19,539 nucleotides of DNA from Pseudomonadota bacterium (GTDB taxonomy: Bacteria > Pseudomonadota > Alphaproteobacteria > Rhodospirillales > Magnetospirillaceae). The notes below the pieces were generated by a model that was given only the letters and a program-made list of their open reading frames with translations, ran no database searches and was not told the origin of the DNA. The number at the start of each line of letters is the position of its first letter. The stretch's first letter is position 1. The translations under genes and the position numbers were made by a program. Below are positions 1-6,772 of this stretch, one piece after another. Where the stretch lies: positions 1 through 19,539 of the forward strand of contig JAEXAH010000138.1 in the NCBI GenBank assembly GCA_023458315.1, written 5' to 3'.

Positions 1-584
1 CGCATCTGGCTGACGACGGCGTCCAGCGCCGCCATGTTGATGCTGCCGTCGTCGTTCAGGCCCTGGTCCATGTCCAGTTCGGCGGCCAGGGCCAGCGGCA
101 CCTCGGCGCCGACGAACTGGTCGCCCACCAGCCGGGTGCCCAGTTCCTGGGCGATGATCAGCGCGCGGCGGCGGCCTTCGGTGTTGTCGCAGGTGCGGAA
201 GATCAGCGCGAAGGCGTCCGAGCCCTGGCGGCAGAAGATGTTGCCCGCCCCCAGATGGGCGTTGATGACGCCCTCGGCGATCAGCAGCACCTTTTCCGAC
301 AGTTTGGGCCATTTGTCGCCCACCGCCTCGCGGAATTCCACCAGCGAGATGATGTGCAGCTTGACCTGGAACGCGCCCTGTTCCTGGCGCGCCAGTTGCT
401 CGGTGAACAGGCGGAAGCTGTCGTCGGTCAACTGGGCCGGGGCCTTTTCGGCCTCGGCCAGCGCCGCCTCCATCAATTCCCGCGCCTCGTCGTCGCTGAC
501 GCGGCGCGTCACCCGGCGGGCCGCCTTGGCCAGCGGCGCCGTCAGTCGCGATAGCAGCCCCCCCTGCGACCGCTTCTTGGCCAT
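1..584 (-). CDS. Degenerate GGDEF-like protein (3' end outside window)
   Basis: The frame opens at an ATG at 584 behind a G-rich stretch (GGGGG about 4 nt upstream) and runs off the left edge after 194 codons without a stop. Residues 1-30 are strongly basic (K/R-rich), with no signal peptide or membrane segment. Residues about 70-165 resemble a GGDEF fold: a beta-strand (VKLHIISL), a helix, then NIFCRQGSDAFALIFRTC at 115-132. The position of the catalytic GG(D/E)EF loop is held by GSDAF (121-125), so the glycine pair and second acidic residue are missing and cyclase activity is unlikely. It could be a c-di-GMP receptor, a structural remnant, or an unrelated fold. The carbonic anhydrase-like gene ends 10 bp upstream, so the two are probably cotranscribed. 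The GGDEF relationship is my inference from pattern. Confidence 0.6.
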   Translation of the reverse strand, partial: MAKKRSQGGLLSRLTAPLAKAARRVTRRVSDDEARELMEAALAEAEKAPAQLTDDSFRLFTEQLARQEQGAFQVKLHIISLVEFREAVGDKWPKLSEKVLLIAEGVINAHLGAGNIFCRQGSDAFALIFRTCDNTEGRRRALIIAQELGTRLVGDQFVGAEVPLALAAELDMDQGLNDDGSINMAALDAVVSQM

Positions 585-594
585 GTCGCCCCCG

Positions 595-1122
595 CTATTC
601 GCCCAGTTCTTCGGTGTATTGCGCGGCCAATTCCACGTATTTCTCGGCCGAGCGCGGGAAAGCGGCGATTTCCTCGGGCTTCAATTCGCGCATCATCCTG
701 GCCGGATTGCCCGCCCACAATTCGCCCGCCTTGACGCGCTTGCCCGGCGTCACCACCGCGCCCGCCGCCACCATGGCCCCCGATTCCACCACCGCGCCGT
801 CCAGAACGGTGGCGCCCATGCCGACGAAGCACCCGTCTTCCAGGGTGCAGGCGTGCAGGGTGGCGCCGTGGCCGATGGTGATGTCGTTGCCGATATAGGT
901 GCCGAACTTGCCGGCGGTGACGTGGACGATGGTGCCGTCCTGGATGTTGGTGCGCTCGCCGATGCGGATTTCGTGCACGTCGCCGCGAATGACCACGTTG
1001 AACCACACGTTGGTGCCCTGGCCGATCACCACGTCGCCGATAACGGTGGCATTCGGCGCGATGAAGCAATCACCGGCGATGGTCGGAAGCGTGCCCTTGT
1101 AGGGCAGGATCAGGCCGTACAT
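595..1122 (-). CDS. Gamma-class carbonic anhydrase-like protein (YrdA/CaiE/PaaY type)
   Basis: A 175-residue left-handed beta-helix protein built from imperfect hexapeptide repeats (for example ATVIGDVVIGQGTNVWF), the usual length for the YrdA/PaaY subgroup. The metal-binding histidines are visible as His67 (TIVHVT), His85 (IGHG) and His90 (TLHAC), together with the conserved RGD at 46-48 and QDG at 61-63. Family members are trimeric with metal between subunits; some hydrate CO2 and others are thioesterases or have no known activity, so the substrate is open. The start is fixed by AAGGAG (1128-1133) five bases before the ATG. It follows argC on the same strand after a 142-bp hairpin-rich spacer, and the GGDEF-like gene starts 10 bp after its stop. 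It is probably cytoplasmic, since there is no signal peptide. Confidence 0.9.
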   Translation of the reverse strand: MYGLILPYKGTLPTIAGDCFIAPNATVIGDVVIGQGTNVWFNVVIRGDVHEIRIGERTNIQDGTIVHVTAGKFGTYIGNDITIGHGATLHACTLEDGCFVGMGATVLDGAVVESGAMVAAGAVVTPGKRVKAGELWAGNPARMMRELKPEEIAAFPRSAEKYVELAAQYTEELGE

Positions 1123-1141
1123 AGGAACTCCTTAGCATATT

Positions 1142-1238
1142 CCGGTGATCGTTGCCGATCACCGGCGCCCTCAAACGGCGGGCGTGTTTCGCCGAAACAC
1201 TTGCCTTCCGCGGCATACGCCGCGCGGCCCCTTGGGCC
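1142..1238. repeat. Cluster of small inverted repeats between argC and the carbonic anhydrase-like gene
   Basis: Four perfect hairpins lie end to end. They are CCGGTGATCG/CGATCACCGG with a TTGC loop (1142-1165, 10-bp stem), GTGTTTC/GAAACAC (1184-1200, 7-bp), CGCGGC/GCCGCG with an ATAC loop (1209-1224, 6-bp) and GGCCC/GGGCC (1226-1238, 5-bp). A fifth, at 1241-1263, is listed separately. None has a clear T-run on either strand. They occupy most of the 142-bp gap between two same-strand genes, so they could be a transcript-processing or stability region, an attenuator, or a decayed repeat element. Confidence 0.6.
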
Positions 1239-1240
1239 TA

Positions 1241-1263
1241 ACCCGATCCCGGAGGGATCGGGT
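1241..1263 (-). terminator. Strong hairpin just after argC, terminator-like
   Basis: A perfect 10-bp stem, ACCCGATCCC (1241-1250) with GGGATCGGGT (1254-1263), has a 3-base loop and starts one base after the argC stop codon. The RNA continues into UUAGGCCC rather than a U-run, so intrinsic termination may be partial. A 3'-end protecting hairpin is an alternative role. Confidence 0.4.
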
Positions 1264-1264
1264 C

Positions 1265-2305
1265 TTACGGGAACAGCGGCTGCTGGGCCAGATTGGTGGT
1301 TTCGGGCAGGCCGAACATCAGGTTCATGTTCTGCAACGCCTGGCCGGACGCGCCCTTGACCAGATTGTCGATCACCGAGGTGACGATGACCCGGCCGGGC
1401 CGACGGTCGTCGAACACGTTCATGAAGCAGAAATTCGAGCCGCGCACATGGCGGGTGGCGGGCACCGCGCCCTTGGGCAGCACGCCGACGAAGGCTTCGC
1501 CCTGATAGGCGCGGGTCAGTTCGGCGCGCATGTCGTCGGCGGTGGCGCCGTTGGCGGCCCGCAGATAGATGGTGGACAGCATGCCCCGGCTCATGGGCAT
1601 CAGATGGGGGGTGAAGCTGACCAGCAGATCCTTGCCCGCCGCCAGCGCCAGTTCCTGCTCGATTTCCGGGGCGTGGCGGTGGCTGGCGATGCCGTAGGCA
1701 TGGATGCCCTCGGTCACTTCGCAATACAGATTGGCTTCCTTGGCGGCGCGCCCGGCGCCCGAGGTGCCGGACTTGGCATCGATGACGATGTCGTCGGCCT
1801 CGACCAGCCCGGCCTTGAGCAGCGGCACCAGCGGCAATTGCACCGAGGTCGGGTAACAGCCGGGATTGGCCACCAGCCGCGCATTGCGGATGGCGTCGCG
1901 CTTGATCTCGGTCAGGCCGTACACCGCCGATTTTTGCAGCTCGGGCGCCTTGTGCTCGTGGCCGTACCACTGGGCATAGGCGTCCAGCGAGGTCAGGCGG
2001 AAATCCGCCGACAGGTCGACCACCCGCACATGCTCGGGCAGACCGGCGATCACCTCTTGCGTGGTGCCGTGCGGCAGGCAGCAGAACACCGCGTCCACCT
2101 GGGCGAAATCCACGTCGGCGATGGCCACCAGATCGGGCAGATCCAGCATGGCGAGATGGGGAAAGACCGAGGCCAGCGGCTGACCGGCCTTGCGGTCGCC
2201 GGTCAGCGCGGTGATGCGGAATCGCGGATGACCCGCCAGCATGCGCACCAGTTCGGCGCCGGTATAGCCACTGGCCCCCAGGATGGCGACACGCACTTCG
2301 GACAT
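1265..2305 (-). CDS. argC: N-acetyl-gamma-glutamyl-phosphate reductase
   Basis: ArgC performs the third step of arginine biosynthesis, the NADPH-dependent reduction of N-acetylglutamyl-5-phosphate to the semialdehyde, in the cytoplasm. The 346-residue product begins with the nucleotide-binding loop GASGYTGAEL (10-19) and carries the active-site cysteine Cys150 in ANPGCYPTS, followed by the usual dimerisation region. This is the normal length for the family's type 1 form. I chose the ATG at 2305 because GGAGG (2312-2316) lies seven bases upstream; a GTG directly before it at 2308 would be too close. No other arg gene is in the window, so arginine genes are dispersed here. A possible promoter lies at 2349-2377, and a strong hairpin follows the stop. 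Confidence 0.97.
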   Translation of the reverse strand: MSEVRVAILGASGYTGAELVRMLAGHPRFRITALTGDRKAGQPLASVFPHLAMLDLPDLVAIADVDFAQVDAVFCCLPHGTTQEVIAGLPEHVRVVDLSADFRLTSLDAYAQWYGHEHKAPELQKSAVYGLTEIKRDAIRNARLVANPGCYPTSVQLPLVPLLKAGLVEADDIVIDAKSGTSGAGRAAKEANLYCEVTEGIHAYGIASHRHAPEIEQELALAAGKDLLVSFTPHLMPMSRGMLSTIYLRAANGATADDMRAELTRAYQGEAFVGVLPKGAVPATRHVRGSNFCFMNVFDDRRPGRVIVTSVIDNLVKGASGQALQNMNLMFGLPETTNLAQQPLFP

Positions 2306-2348
2306 CACGACCCTCCGTTTCCCTGCATTCGGAACAATTCGAGCGCGG

Positions 2349-2377
2349 ACGATAGCAGGGGCGGAGGGGGATGGAAA
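2349..2377 (-). promoter_or_regulatory. Possible argC promoter
   Basis: On the minus strand, TTTCCA (2372-2377) and TATCGT (2349-2354) are separated by exactly 17 bp, a partial match to the -35/-10 consensus, about 45 bp before the argC ATG. A TATCGT with the same spacing to a -35-like hexamer precedes lpoB (6232-6260). Matches are weak, so this is tentative. Confidence 0.3.
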
Positions 2378-2379
2378 CC

Positions 2380-2676
2380 CTACTCGGTGCCCGGATGGGA
2401 CGGCGCGGGCGGCGAGGCCGGTTGCGGCGTCTGCAACACCTCGGTCTGGGTCTGGCCGCGCACCGCGAACGGGATGTTGCCGTTGGCATCGGCGGGCGGG
2501 CTGGCGATGGTGGTGCCGGTGTGTGGCGCGTAGCTGTCGGTGAAGGGATTGGCGATTCGGCCGGGCGGGCTGGGCTGCGGCCAGCCGGGATGTTCGCCGG
2601 GTGCCGGGGCCAGACGCTGGTCCGAGCAGGCGGCCAGGGCCAGCGGCAGCGCGGCCAGAAGAAGAAGCTTGTTCAT
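2380..2676 (-). CDS. Small proline-rich lipoprotein, function unknown
   Basis: The 98-residue product starts MNKLLLLAALPLALAAC, a lipoprotein signal with lipobox LAAC and lipid-modified Cys17. The +2 residue is Ser, which predicts transport to the outer membrane under the E. coli sorting rule. The mature part is rich in Pro, Ala and Thr, has little predicted structure, and matches no family I recognise. The ATG at 2676 is chosen because GAGG lies seven bases upstream and the signal peptide starts there. An in-frame ATG at 2688 overlaps the preceding gene's TGA as ATGA and would add MRFV. It is the last gene of the lpoB-like operon, so an envelope role is likely by context only. Confidence 0.8.
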   Translation of the reverse strand: MNKLLLLAALPLALAACSDQRLAPAPGEHPGWPQPSPPGRIANPFTDSYAPHTGTTIASPPADANGNIPFAVRGQTQTEVLQTPQPASPPAPSHPGTE

Positions 2677-2684
2677 GACGAACC

Positions 2685-3479
2685 TCATTTCCACTGGCGC
2701 ATCAGGCCATTCATGGTGTTGTACGCCAGATTCTGGGCGATCTTCGACAGTTTCGGCGGCTTGCGCTTGCGTTCGAAGCCGGTGCCGGTGGCGCGGTACT
2801 TGTCCTCGCCCTGCGGGCCGAAGCTTTCGTCGTCATCATCGTCGTTGGGATCGACGAAGCCCCGGTCGGTGGCCTGGATCGGCTTTTCCGGGTTCCATTC
2901 CTTCAGGTTCTTGGAATTGACCATGGCGACGATGGCGCCGGTCTTGACGTCCAGGATACGGGTGCGCAGTTCGTAGCCGGTGGACGATTTCCAGTTGGGC
3001 GACACCAGCACTTCCATCAGGTAATCGGCCTTGCCTTGCAGGCCGCGCACCTCGATGGTCTTCTCGTTGGACGCGGGCTGGTCGGCGGCGGCGAAGCGCA
3101 TCATGGCGCCACGATCGACGATGGTGGCGCCCGCCTCCAGGAACGGCGCCAGGAACGCCTCCTGGAATTCCCATTCAAAGCTTTCCGTCACCGCGGCGCG
3201 GCGCGAATCCTGGACCCGGCGCTGGACTTCCAGGGTGTTCTGGCTGTTGCCCGACTGGTTCAGATTGAAATCGCCGGACATGGTGGAATTGTTCTGGCTG
3301 GAATTGACCACCCGCATGTCGGAATACCAATCGGACAGCGCCTCGGACAATTGCTTGTTCCAGTACAGCGCCAGACGCGGGCGGCCGTTGCGGGCGTAGG
3401 AATCGGCGAAGCTGGCGATTGTGGCGCCCTGGGCGGCGAACGCCCCGCCGCCGCCGTCCTTTTTCGTCGGCTTGGCCAT
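2685..3479 (-). CDS. CsgG/LpoB-fold-like protein, body of a gene interrupted by an in-frame stop
   Basis: This open frame encodes 264 residues from the ATG at 3479 (a GTG at 3482 is adjacent; neither has a good Shine-Dalgarno). Residues 34-60 (RPRLALYWNKQLSE...), 115-130 (EAGATIVDRGAMMRFAA) and 147-188 (LQGKADYLMEVLVS...ILDVKTGAIVA) follow the strand/helix pattern of the CsgG/LpoB/TolB-N-like fold: a conserved ADYL strand, then a beta-hairpin ending in D-x-x-T-G. Residues 60-85 are Asn/Ser/Gln-rich and 213-218 are an acidic run. The same frame continues upstream through a Pro/Ala stretch to a TAA at 3522-3524, and before that encodes a signal peptide from the ATG at 3620. If translation restarts at 3479 the protein would lack export. 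The fold call is inference. Confidence 0.65.
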   Translation of the reverse strand: MAKPTKKDGGGGAFAAQGATIASFADSYARNGRPRLALYWNKQLSEALSDWYSDMRVVNSSQNNSTMSGDFNLNQSGNSQNTLEVQRRVQDSRRAAVTESFEWEFQEAFLAPFLEAGATIVDRGAMMRFAAADQPASNEKTIEVRGLQGKADYLMEVLVSPNWKSSTGYELRTRILDVKTGAIVAMVNSKNLKEWNPEKPIQATDRGFVDPNDDDDDESFGPQGEDKYRATGTGFERKRKPPKLSKIAQNLAYNTMNGLMRQWK

Positions 3480-3521
3480 CACCTGGCCGTCGCGTTCGGG
3501 GGCGGGGGCGGGGGGCGGCGG

Positions 3522-3620
3522 TTAGTAGGCGGGCACGCCGCCCCCCGCCTGGGCCAAGGCGACGGCGGGATACAGCGTCCCGGCGGCCACGGCCGCAAGG
3601 GCAAGGCGGCGCAGCGACAT
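3522..3620 (-). CDS. Signal-peptide fragment upstream of the CsgG/LpoB-like body (interrupted gene or tiny secreted peptide)
   Basis: This 32-residue frame reads MSLRRLALAAVAAGTLYPAV, then ALA and QAGGGVPAY, before TAA. It is a textbook Sec signal peptide (basic start, hydrophobic core, ALA cleavage site) with only about nine mature residues. Its ATG overlaps the stop of the ycfL-like gene as TGATG, the arrangement of a translationally coupled gene start. Exactly in frame after the TAA, codons for PPPPAPAPERDGQV lead into the 2685-3479 body, so 2685-3620 looks like one gene carrying a single nonsense codon after Tyr32. Strain-specific mutation, readthrough, an assembly error, or a genuine tiny peptide are all possible. 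Confidence 0.6.
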   Translation of the reverse strand: MSLRRLALAAVAAGTLYPAVALAQAGGGVPAY

Positions 3621-4099
3621 CAGCGGGTCTCCTTCAGCTCGACCATGTAGAACTGCACGTTGCGGGTGCCGATGGAATTTTCGGAATAAGTATTCAACGT
3701 GCGTGGGGCGAGATTAAGGCGCTTCCACGCGCTGACCGGTTCGGACGGGGCCTGGGCCTGATCGTAGAACTGGGTACGGGCCTCGACGTTCAGCGGATAG
3801 TCGGTGCAGTTGACGATCTGGCTGATCACCTTGACCGTGCCGGTCGGGGTGCGCTGGGCGACCACGTTGCGCACGAACAGCTTGTTGATGACGGTGTAAT
3901 CGGTGATGGACACCGAATTCAGCGGCATTTCCAGCAGCGGCGAGGGCTCGCCCGGCGCGGCGGCGGGCAGGGCGACAAGCTGGCGCTGGGCGGCGATGCC
4001 CGCCATGTTGCACATGGGCGCCGGTTCCTGCACCTGGGCGCAGCCCGCCAGGGCGGCGATGCCGGTCAGACCGGCGACGGCGGCGAACACCTTCTTCAT
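3620..4099 (-). CDS. YcfL-like (DUF1425-type) outer-membrane lipoprotein
   Basis: The 159-residue product has a lipoprotein signal, MKKVFAAVAGLTGIAALAGC, with Cys20 and Ala at +2 (outer-membrane sorting). Residues 75-155 resemble the YcfL domain: a strand ending in a polar turn (TVKVISQIVNCTDYPLNVEARTQFYD), then a Trp-containing strand (SAWKRLNL) and a C-terminal YMVELKETR strand. In E. coli ycfL lies next to lpoB; here it sits in the same operon, two genes downstream of the lpoB-like gene. The start is supported by AAGGGG six bases upstream. Its TGA overlaps the next ATG (TGATG). Function is unknown across the family. The assignment combines sequence pattern and neighbourhood. Confidence 0.7.
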   Translation of the reverse strand: MKKVFAAVAGLTGIAALAGCAQVQEPAPMCNMAGIAAQRQLVALPAAAPGEPSPLLEMPLNSVSITDYTVINKLFVRNVVAQRTPTGTVKVISQIVNCTDYPLNVEARTQFYDQAQAPSEPVSAWKRLNLAPRTLNTYSENSIGTRNVQFYMVELKETR

Positions 4100-4121
4100 G
4101 GTTGGTCCCCTTCAGTGATCC

Positions 4122-5564
4122 TCAGGATTGCGGGCTGGGTTGCTGTTCGGTGGGTTTGGGCGCGTATTCCGCCGGTTTGTCGGCGGGCAGCGGGCTGGCC
4201 GCTTCCGTGGGCGGCAGGACCACCGGGTCGTACATCTTGTCGCGCGGCACGCTGTTGGGGGCGCGCGGGTTGGCGGGCATGGCCGATTCGCCGCGCACCC
4301 AGGCCAGGCCGCAGGCCCCGGCGCGGGTGACGGCCGCCTCGCGGGTGCGCAGCAGGGTGCCGTCGGCGGCCAGGAAGTCCACCGACAAGCTGGTCACGGT
4401 TTCCGGCAGCTTGACCGTCAGGGCGTGGACGCGGTCGGGCAAATTGTCCCAATAGCGGGTGTCGGCCTCGGCCTCGGTGGCGGCGGCGATGCCCTTGGCC
4501 ATCAGGCCGACCAGCAGCAGGGCACCGGCGGCGGCGGCGGTGTCGCGCTGGCGCTCGCGGTTGTTCTGGTTGGCGGCCACGGTGGCGGCGGCGGCGGCGC
4601 CCATCAGGGCGACGTCGCCGACGGTGTCGCTGGCGCTCTTGAAATCGGCCTTGCCTTGCAGGATGGAATCGAACTGGCGGCCGCCCCGGGTGGACGCCTG
4701 GAAGAACACGTCTTCCAACTGGGTCAGCGGCAGGGTGTGGGCGGTGGTGGCGGGCGGCTTGGGTTTCTCGCCCTTCTTCGCCACGGACGTCTGGGTTTCC
4801 GAGAAATTGATCCGTGCCGTCTCGCTGGCGCTGGCGCGGCGGATCTTCAGGTATTTGGGCACGCTGCCGCCGTTGTCGGCCTGACTGAACTTGATGGGGG
4901 CGCTGCCGGTTTCCGCCAGCACCAGCACGGTGTCGTCCTGGCCGGGCAGCGGAAAGGATTCGTTGATGGTCTTGAATTCCTTGAAATCGTCCTGGGCGGT
5001 GACGGCGTTGCCGCGGCAGCGCGAGGCCCAGCCCTGAAGGAATTGCAGCAGGCCGAAATCGGCGCGGTTCTGGTCTTCCTCGGCGAAGGAATCCTGGATG
5101 AAGCCGCCCTTGAAGCTGGCGCGGGCGTTGTCGTAATCCCCGGCCTTCATGTACAGCAGGCCGCGATAATAATAGGCCATGGCCCGTTCATAGGGCTCGC
5201 CCTTGAAATCCTTGACCGCTTCGCGGGCGAACAGGCCGCGCGCCTGGGCGGCCTCGGGCCGGTCGGCATAGATGGTTTCGATGTTCAGCAGGGCGTCGTC
5301 GAACAGGTGCTCGGCCAGCGCCGTCTGGCCCATTTCCATGGCGGCCAGCCCCAGGCGCATGTCGTTCAGCACCTGGTTGCGCGGCCCCTGGGTCAGCGCC
5401 GCCATGAAATGCCGCTGCAACGGCTGCGGTTTGTCGGCCAGATAGGCGCGGGCCACCTCGGGCTTGACCTGGGCTTCCTGCTCGCGGGTGGTCTGGCAGG
5501 CGGCCAGCAGCGCGGCCAGCGCCGTGGCGCCGACCAGACGCGCCGAACGGGAAAGGCGGGACAT
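4122..5564 (-). CDS. COG3014-like outer-membrane lipoprotein with helical repeat region
   Basis: A 480-residue lipoprotein, with signal MSRLSRSARLVGATALAALL then AAC, lipidated Cys23, and Gln at +2 (outer membrane). Residues about 35-215 are helical and TPR-like (for example ERAMAYYYRGLLYMKAGDYDNARASF), with an Asn/Asp-rich centre. A later Ala-rich hydrophobic segment (AAAAGALLLVGLMAKGIAA) is followed by RYWDNLPDRVHALTVKLP and a beta-rich end; the tail is Pro-rich. This layout matches the uncharacterised COG3014 lipoproteins that often accompany LpoB/CsgG-type genes. It starts 10 bp after the lpoB-like stop with only a weak ribosome-binding site, suggesting coupling. The hydrophobic segment could be buried rather than membrane-spanning. 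No biochemical function is known to me. Confidence 0.75.
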   Translation of the reverse strand: MSRLSRSARLVGATALAALLAACQTTREQEAQVKPEVARAYLADKPQPLQRHFMAALTQGPRNQVLNDMRLGLAAMEMGQTALAEHLFDDALLNIETIYADRPEAAQARGLFAREAVKDFKGEPYERAMAYYYRGLLYMKAGDYDNARASFKGGFIQDSFAEEDQNRADFGLLQFLQGWASRCRGNAVTAQDDFKEFKTINESFPLPGQDDTVLVLAETGSAPIKFSQADNGGSVPKYLKIRRASASETARINFSETQTSVAKKGEKPKPPATTAHTLPLTQLEDVFFQASTRGGRQFDSILQGKADFKSASDTVGDVALMGAAAAATVAANQNNRERQRDTAAAAGALLLVGLMAKGIAAATEAEADTRYWDNLPDRVHALTVKLPETVTSLSVDFLAADGTLLRTREAAVTRAGACGLAWVRGESAMPANPRAPNSVPRDKMYDPVVLPPTEAASPLPADKPAEYAPKPTEQQPSPQS

Positions 5565-5574
5565 GGCGTGCGGC

Positions 5575-6195
5575 CTAGCGATAGATGACGTCGTCGGTGG
5601 CCGCCTTCGAGAATTCGTAGATGCCGCTCCACACGATCTCGCCGCTTTCCAAATCGGCCATCTCGAACACGATCTGGGTGTAGCGGCTGGTCATGCCGCT
5701 TTTGGCGTCGCGGGCGTCCAGCGAGGTGATGCGGCCGCCCAGCCGGTAATCGCCGCCCTTTTGGGCCTGGGCGGTGGGGTTCTTGCCCTGGTCGATCACG
5801 CCCTGGCGCTTCAGGTTGCGTTCGGCCTGCACCATGTTGGCGTAGTGACGGCCAACGAATTGCATGCGGCCCTGGGCGGCCCGTTGCAGGCCGACGCGCA
5901 GGCGGTCGGTGATGGTGTTGCGGTTGATGCGCGACGAGCTTTCGTTGACGAAAAACTCGGCGTCGATGATGACGTTGGGCGGCGTGGCGGCGTTGCCCAG
6001 GCGCGGTTCGGACAGCATGTCGCGCATCATCTGGTCGGTCATGCTGATGACGTCCTGACTTTCGATGCCGACACCCTTGACCGGCCCCAGGGTGCCGGGA
6101 TCGGTATAGGTGGTCGGCGTGCCGGCGGTGTTCTGAACGGTCTGGCAGGCGCTCAGCGACAGTGCGGCGACGGCGGCGATGGTCAGGCGGCGCAT
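5575..6195 (-). CDS. lpoB: LpoB-like penicillin-binding protein activator lipoprotein
   Basis: In E. coli, LpoB reaches through peptidoglycan from the outer membrane to stimulate the synthase PBP1B. This 206-residue homologue starts MRRLTIAAVAALSLSAC (lipidated Cys17, Gln at +2). Family signatures are clear: KGVGIESQDVISMTDQMMRDML (40-61), then IDAEFFVNESSSRIN (77-91) and TDRLRVGLQRAAQGRMQFVG (97-116), ending with DYRLGGRITSLDAR and a YTQIVFEMADLESGEIVW strand. The linker between the lipid anchor and the folded domain is only about 22 residues, shorter than in E. coli, so reach through the wall may differ. It is the first gene of the five-gene lipoprotein operon. No PBP gene is in the window. 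An upstream in-frame extension to 7035 lacks start signals and was not used. Confidence 0.85.
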   Translation of the reverse strand: MRRLTIAAVAALSLSACQTVQNTAGTPTTYTDPGTLGPVKGVGIESQDVISMTDQMMRDMLSEPRLGNAATPPNVIIDAEFFVNESSSRINRNTITDRLRVGLQRAAQGRMQFVGRHYANMVQAERNLKRQGVIDQGKNPTAQAQKGGDYRLGGRITSLDARDAKSGMTSRYTQIVFEMADLESGEIVWSGIYEFSKAATDDVIYR

Positions 6196-6231
6196 GGTGC
6201 GGGTCTCTCCCGTGGTGATCCTCTGCGGCCG

Positions 6232-6260
6232 ACGATAGAGCAAGCCGCGGCACTTTTCAC
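6232..6260 (-). promoter_or_regulatory. Possible promoter of the lpoB-like operon
   Basis: GTGAAA (6255-6260) and TATCGT (6232-6237) lie 17 bp apart on the minus strand, about 37 bp before the lpoB ATG. The matches to consensus are partial, but the same TATCGT with 17-bp spacing occurs before argC. Confidence 0.3.
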
Positions 6261-6284
6261 CGGAGATTTTTTTCCGCGACACCC

Positions 6285-6740
6285 CTAACGGTAGCGACCC
6301 GACCCACAGATGTACTTGCCGTGGACCAGGACGGAATAGACGTCTTTCATCTCTATCTTCTTGGTGATGGAGTTGGGCCATTTGTATTCGACCCAGCCCT
6401 TGCCGTCCTTCAGCACCTTTTCGAAGATCAGGCGGTTGACGTAACGGCCGTCGGGGTCGCGGATGTCCAGCACCCCGGCCTTGCCGACCATGTTGGGGTT
6501 GCCGCCATGGGCGACGTTGATGCCGGCCAGATTGTGGCAAAAGGGGTACAGCTCGCCCTGGATCCACGGCCCCTTGATATCGCTGAAATCGGCGAATGCC
6601 TGTTCCTCGCCCACCGTTTCGATATGGGCCAGCATCTTGTCGACGAACGCCACCACCTGTTCCTCGGTGACGGAGGCCGCCGTCGCCGTCTGACCGAACA
6701 GGCTTGCCGCAACCACGATCGCGCTTCCCAGCCGCCGCAT
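6285..6740 (-). CDS. Secreted single-cache-domain protein
   Basis: The 151-residue product has a Sec signal peptide (MRRLGSAIVVAASLFGQTATA, cut near residue 21) and then little but a single cache domain: NLAGINVAHGGNPNMVGKAG (70-89), LDIRDPDGRYVNRLIFEKVL (91-110) and GKGWVEYKWPN (113-123). These are the strand pattern and GWVEY-type motif of sCache_2 sensor domains, normally the periplasmic part of chemoreceptors and kinases. Here no membrane anchor or output domain follows, so it should be a free periplasmic ligand binder. Cys68 and Cys145 could form a disulfide. The start has GGGGAGGGG immediately upstream. It is divergent from the PhnD-type/kinase pair across a 212-bp gap. The ligand is unknown. 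Confidence 0.8.
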   Translation of the reverse strand: MRRLGSAIVVAASLFGQTATAASVTEEQVVAFVDKMLAHIETVGEEQAFADFSDIKGPWIQGELYPFCHNLAGINVAHGGNPNMVGKAGVLDIRDPDGRYVNRLIFEKVLKDGKGWVEYKWPNSITKKIEMKDVYSVLVHGKYICGSGRYR

Positions 6741-6754
6741 CTTTTCCCCTCCCC

Positions 6755-6772
6755 CGGTCCGTTGCCGGACCG
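6755..6772 (-). promoter_or_regulatory. Hairpin in the presumed 5' leader of the cache-protein gene
   Basis: A perfect 7-bp inverted repeat, CGGTCCG/CGGACCG with loop TTGC (plus strand), lies between a TATAAA hexamer (minus strand, 6779-6784) and the Shine-Dalgarno of the gene. It could modulate translation or transcript stability. The TATAAA may be a -10 box, but I see no convincing -35. The rest of the 6741-6952 gap holds nothing I can assign apart from the Shine-Dalgarno of the plus-strand gene. Confidence 0.4.

Noticed and set aside
1141..1263. CRISPR-like repeat array
   Set aside because: The units are different hairpins, not a repeated sequence with unique spacers, and no cas genes are present.
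34..1359. 441-codon plus-strand frame over the carbonic anhydrase-like gene
   Set aside because: The minus strand carries a complete gamma carbonic anhydrase-like gene with conserved metal ligands there; the plus frame shows no domain.
4128..5588. 486-codon plus-strand frame opposite the COG3014-like gene
   Set aside because: The composition is Gly/Ala/Val/Gln-rich shadow sequence; the opposite strand has a lipoprotein signal and family features.
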